From positions 1-14,049 of the forward strand of contig CADBPK010000190.1 of assembly GCA_902796465.1 (NCBI GenBank): DNA of 14,049 bases, read 5' to 3'. The position numbers and the translations under genes are program-made. The notes beneath the pieces are model-generated. The model saw only the letters and a program-made list of their open reading frames with translations, was not told the DNA's origin and did not search any database. Shown here piece by piece: positions 13,855-14,049 of the stretch. Source of the DNA: an uncultured Erysipelotrichaceae bacterium (GTDB taxonomy: Bacteria; Bacillota_I; Bacilli_A; Erysipelotrichales; Erysipelotrichaceae). Each line of letters starts with the position of its first letter. The first letter of the stretch is position 1.

Positions 13855-14049
13855 TCGGAATCATTGATTACGGAAAAGGCAATCTGCGCAGTGTCGAGAA
13901 TGCCCTGAAAAAACTCGGAATACCATGTCTGATCAGCAGCGATGCTTCTGTGCTGAATGACTGTAATAAACTGATCCTGCCGGGTGTCGGTGCTTTCCGC
14001 GACTGCATGGAGGAGATTCAGAACAGAGGTCTGTTTGAACCGGTCCGCG
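13851..14049 (+). CDS. hisH: Imidazole glycerol phosphate synthase glutaminase subunit HisH, 3' end outside window
   Basis: The first 66 codons are present. The start M-I-G-I-I-D-Y-G-K-G-N-L-R-S-V-E-N-A-L is the classic HisH N terminus, and K-L-I-L-P-G-V-G-A-F-R-D-C-M follows. HisH is the glutamine amidotransferase half of IGP synthase and feeds ammonia to HisF. The catalytic cysteine region (G-x-C-x-G-x-Q) and the His/Glu lie beyond the window end. The ATG overlaps the hisB stop as ATGA. The order predicts hisA, hisF and hisI or hisIE downstream, which cannot be checked here. Confidence 0.95.
   Translation, partial: MIGIIDYGKGNLRSVENALKKLGIPCLISSDASVLNDCNKLILPGVGAFRDCMEEIQNRGLFEPVR

Noticed and set aside
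1..14049. Mobile elements, tRNA genes, CRISPR repeats or attachment sites
   Set aside because: I looked on both strands and saw no transposase or integrase text, no cloverleaf with T-loop consensus, and no regularly spaced direct repeats.

Overview
The window looks like ordinary chromosomal DNA from a Bacillota (Firmicutes) bacterium of the clostridial or Erysipelotrichia kind. The evidence is a T-box leader, a perfect CcpA-type cre sequence, strong AGGAGG ribosome sites, ECF-type vitamin transport genes, and the hisZ plus short hisG arrangement. By eye the base composition is in the mid to upper 40s percent GC. Every gene I can support is on the + strand, with many 4-base ATGA overlaps. I see no insertion sequence, phage gene, tRNA, rRNA or CRISPR array.

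Layout. (1) Positions 2-1316 hold a DJ-1/PfpI-family protein (5' end outside the window), an ElaA-like GNAT acetyltransferase and a second GNAT protein, linked by 4-base overlaps. (2) Positions 1314-3219 hold a CorA-family divalent-cation channel behind a possible extended -10 promoter, then a lipoprotein of unknown function. (3) Positions 3232-8485 hold a transport and SAM-hydrolase cluster behind a good sigma-A type promoter. It contains a UPF0397-family ECF substrate-binding (S) protein, an intrinsic-terminator-like hairpin, a double-domain ECF ATPase, an EcfT transmembrane protein, two tandem diverged DUF62 (SAM hydroxide adenosyltransferase family) enzymes and a small DUF1294 membrane protein. 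A pyridoxamine-phosphate-oxidase-like flavin protein follows at 8504-8905. (4) Positions 8906-9257 are a regulatory region: cre site, palindrome, promoter, and a T-box riboswitch with a His specifier and a terminator. (5) Positions 9258-14049 hold hisZ-hisG-hisD-hisC-hisB-hisH, with hisH cut by the window end.

How the parts work together. The his genes encode much of histidine biosynthesis. Their transcription should be read through only when uncharged tRNA-His is present. The cre site suggests an added carbon-status input. The most interesting unit is region 3. A complete ECF importer of unknown substrate is translationally coupled to two paralogous enzymes that, by family, split S-adenosylmethionine into adenosine and methionine. 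Both copies keep the hydrolase Asp-Arg-His triad, but each departs from the usual ligand-pocket residues at a different place. The co-operonic arrangement suggests import and cleavage of an adenosyl- or methionine-related compound. That function is inference; the sequence proves the gene order and the motifs only.
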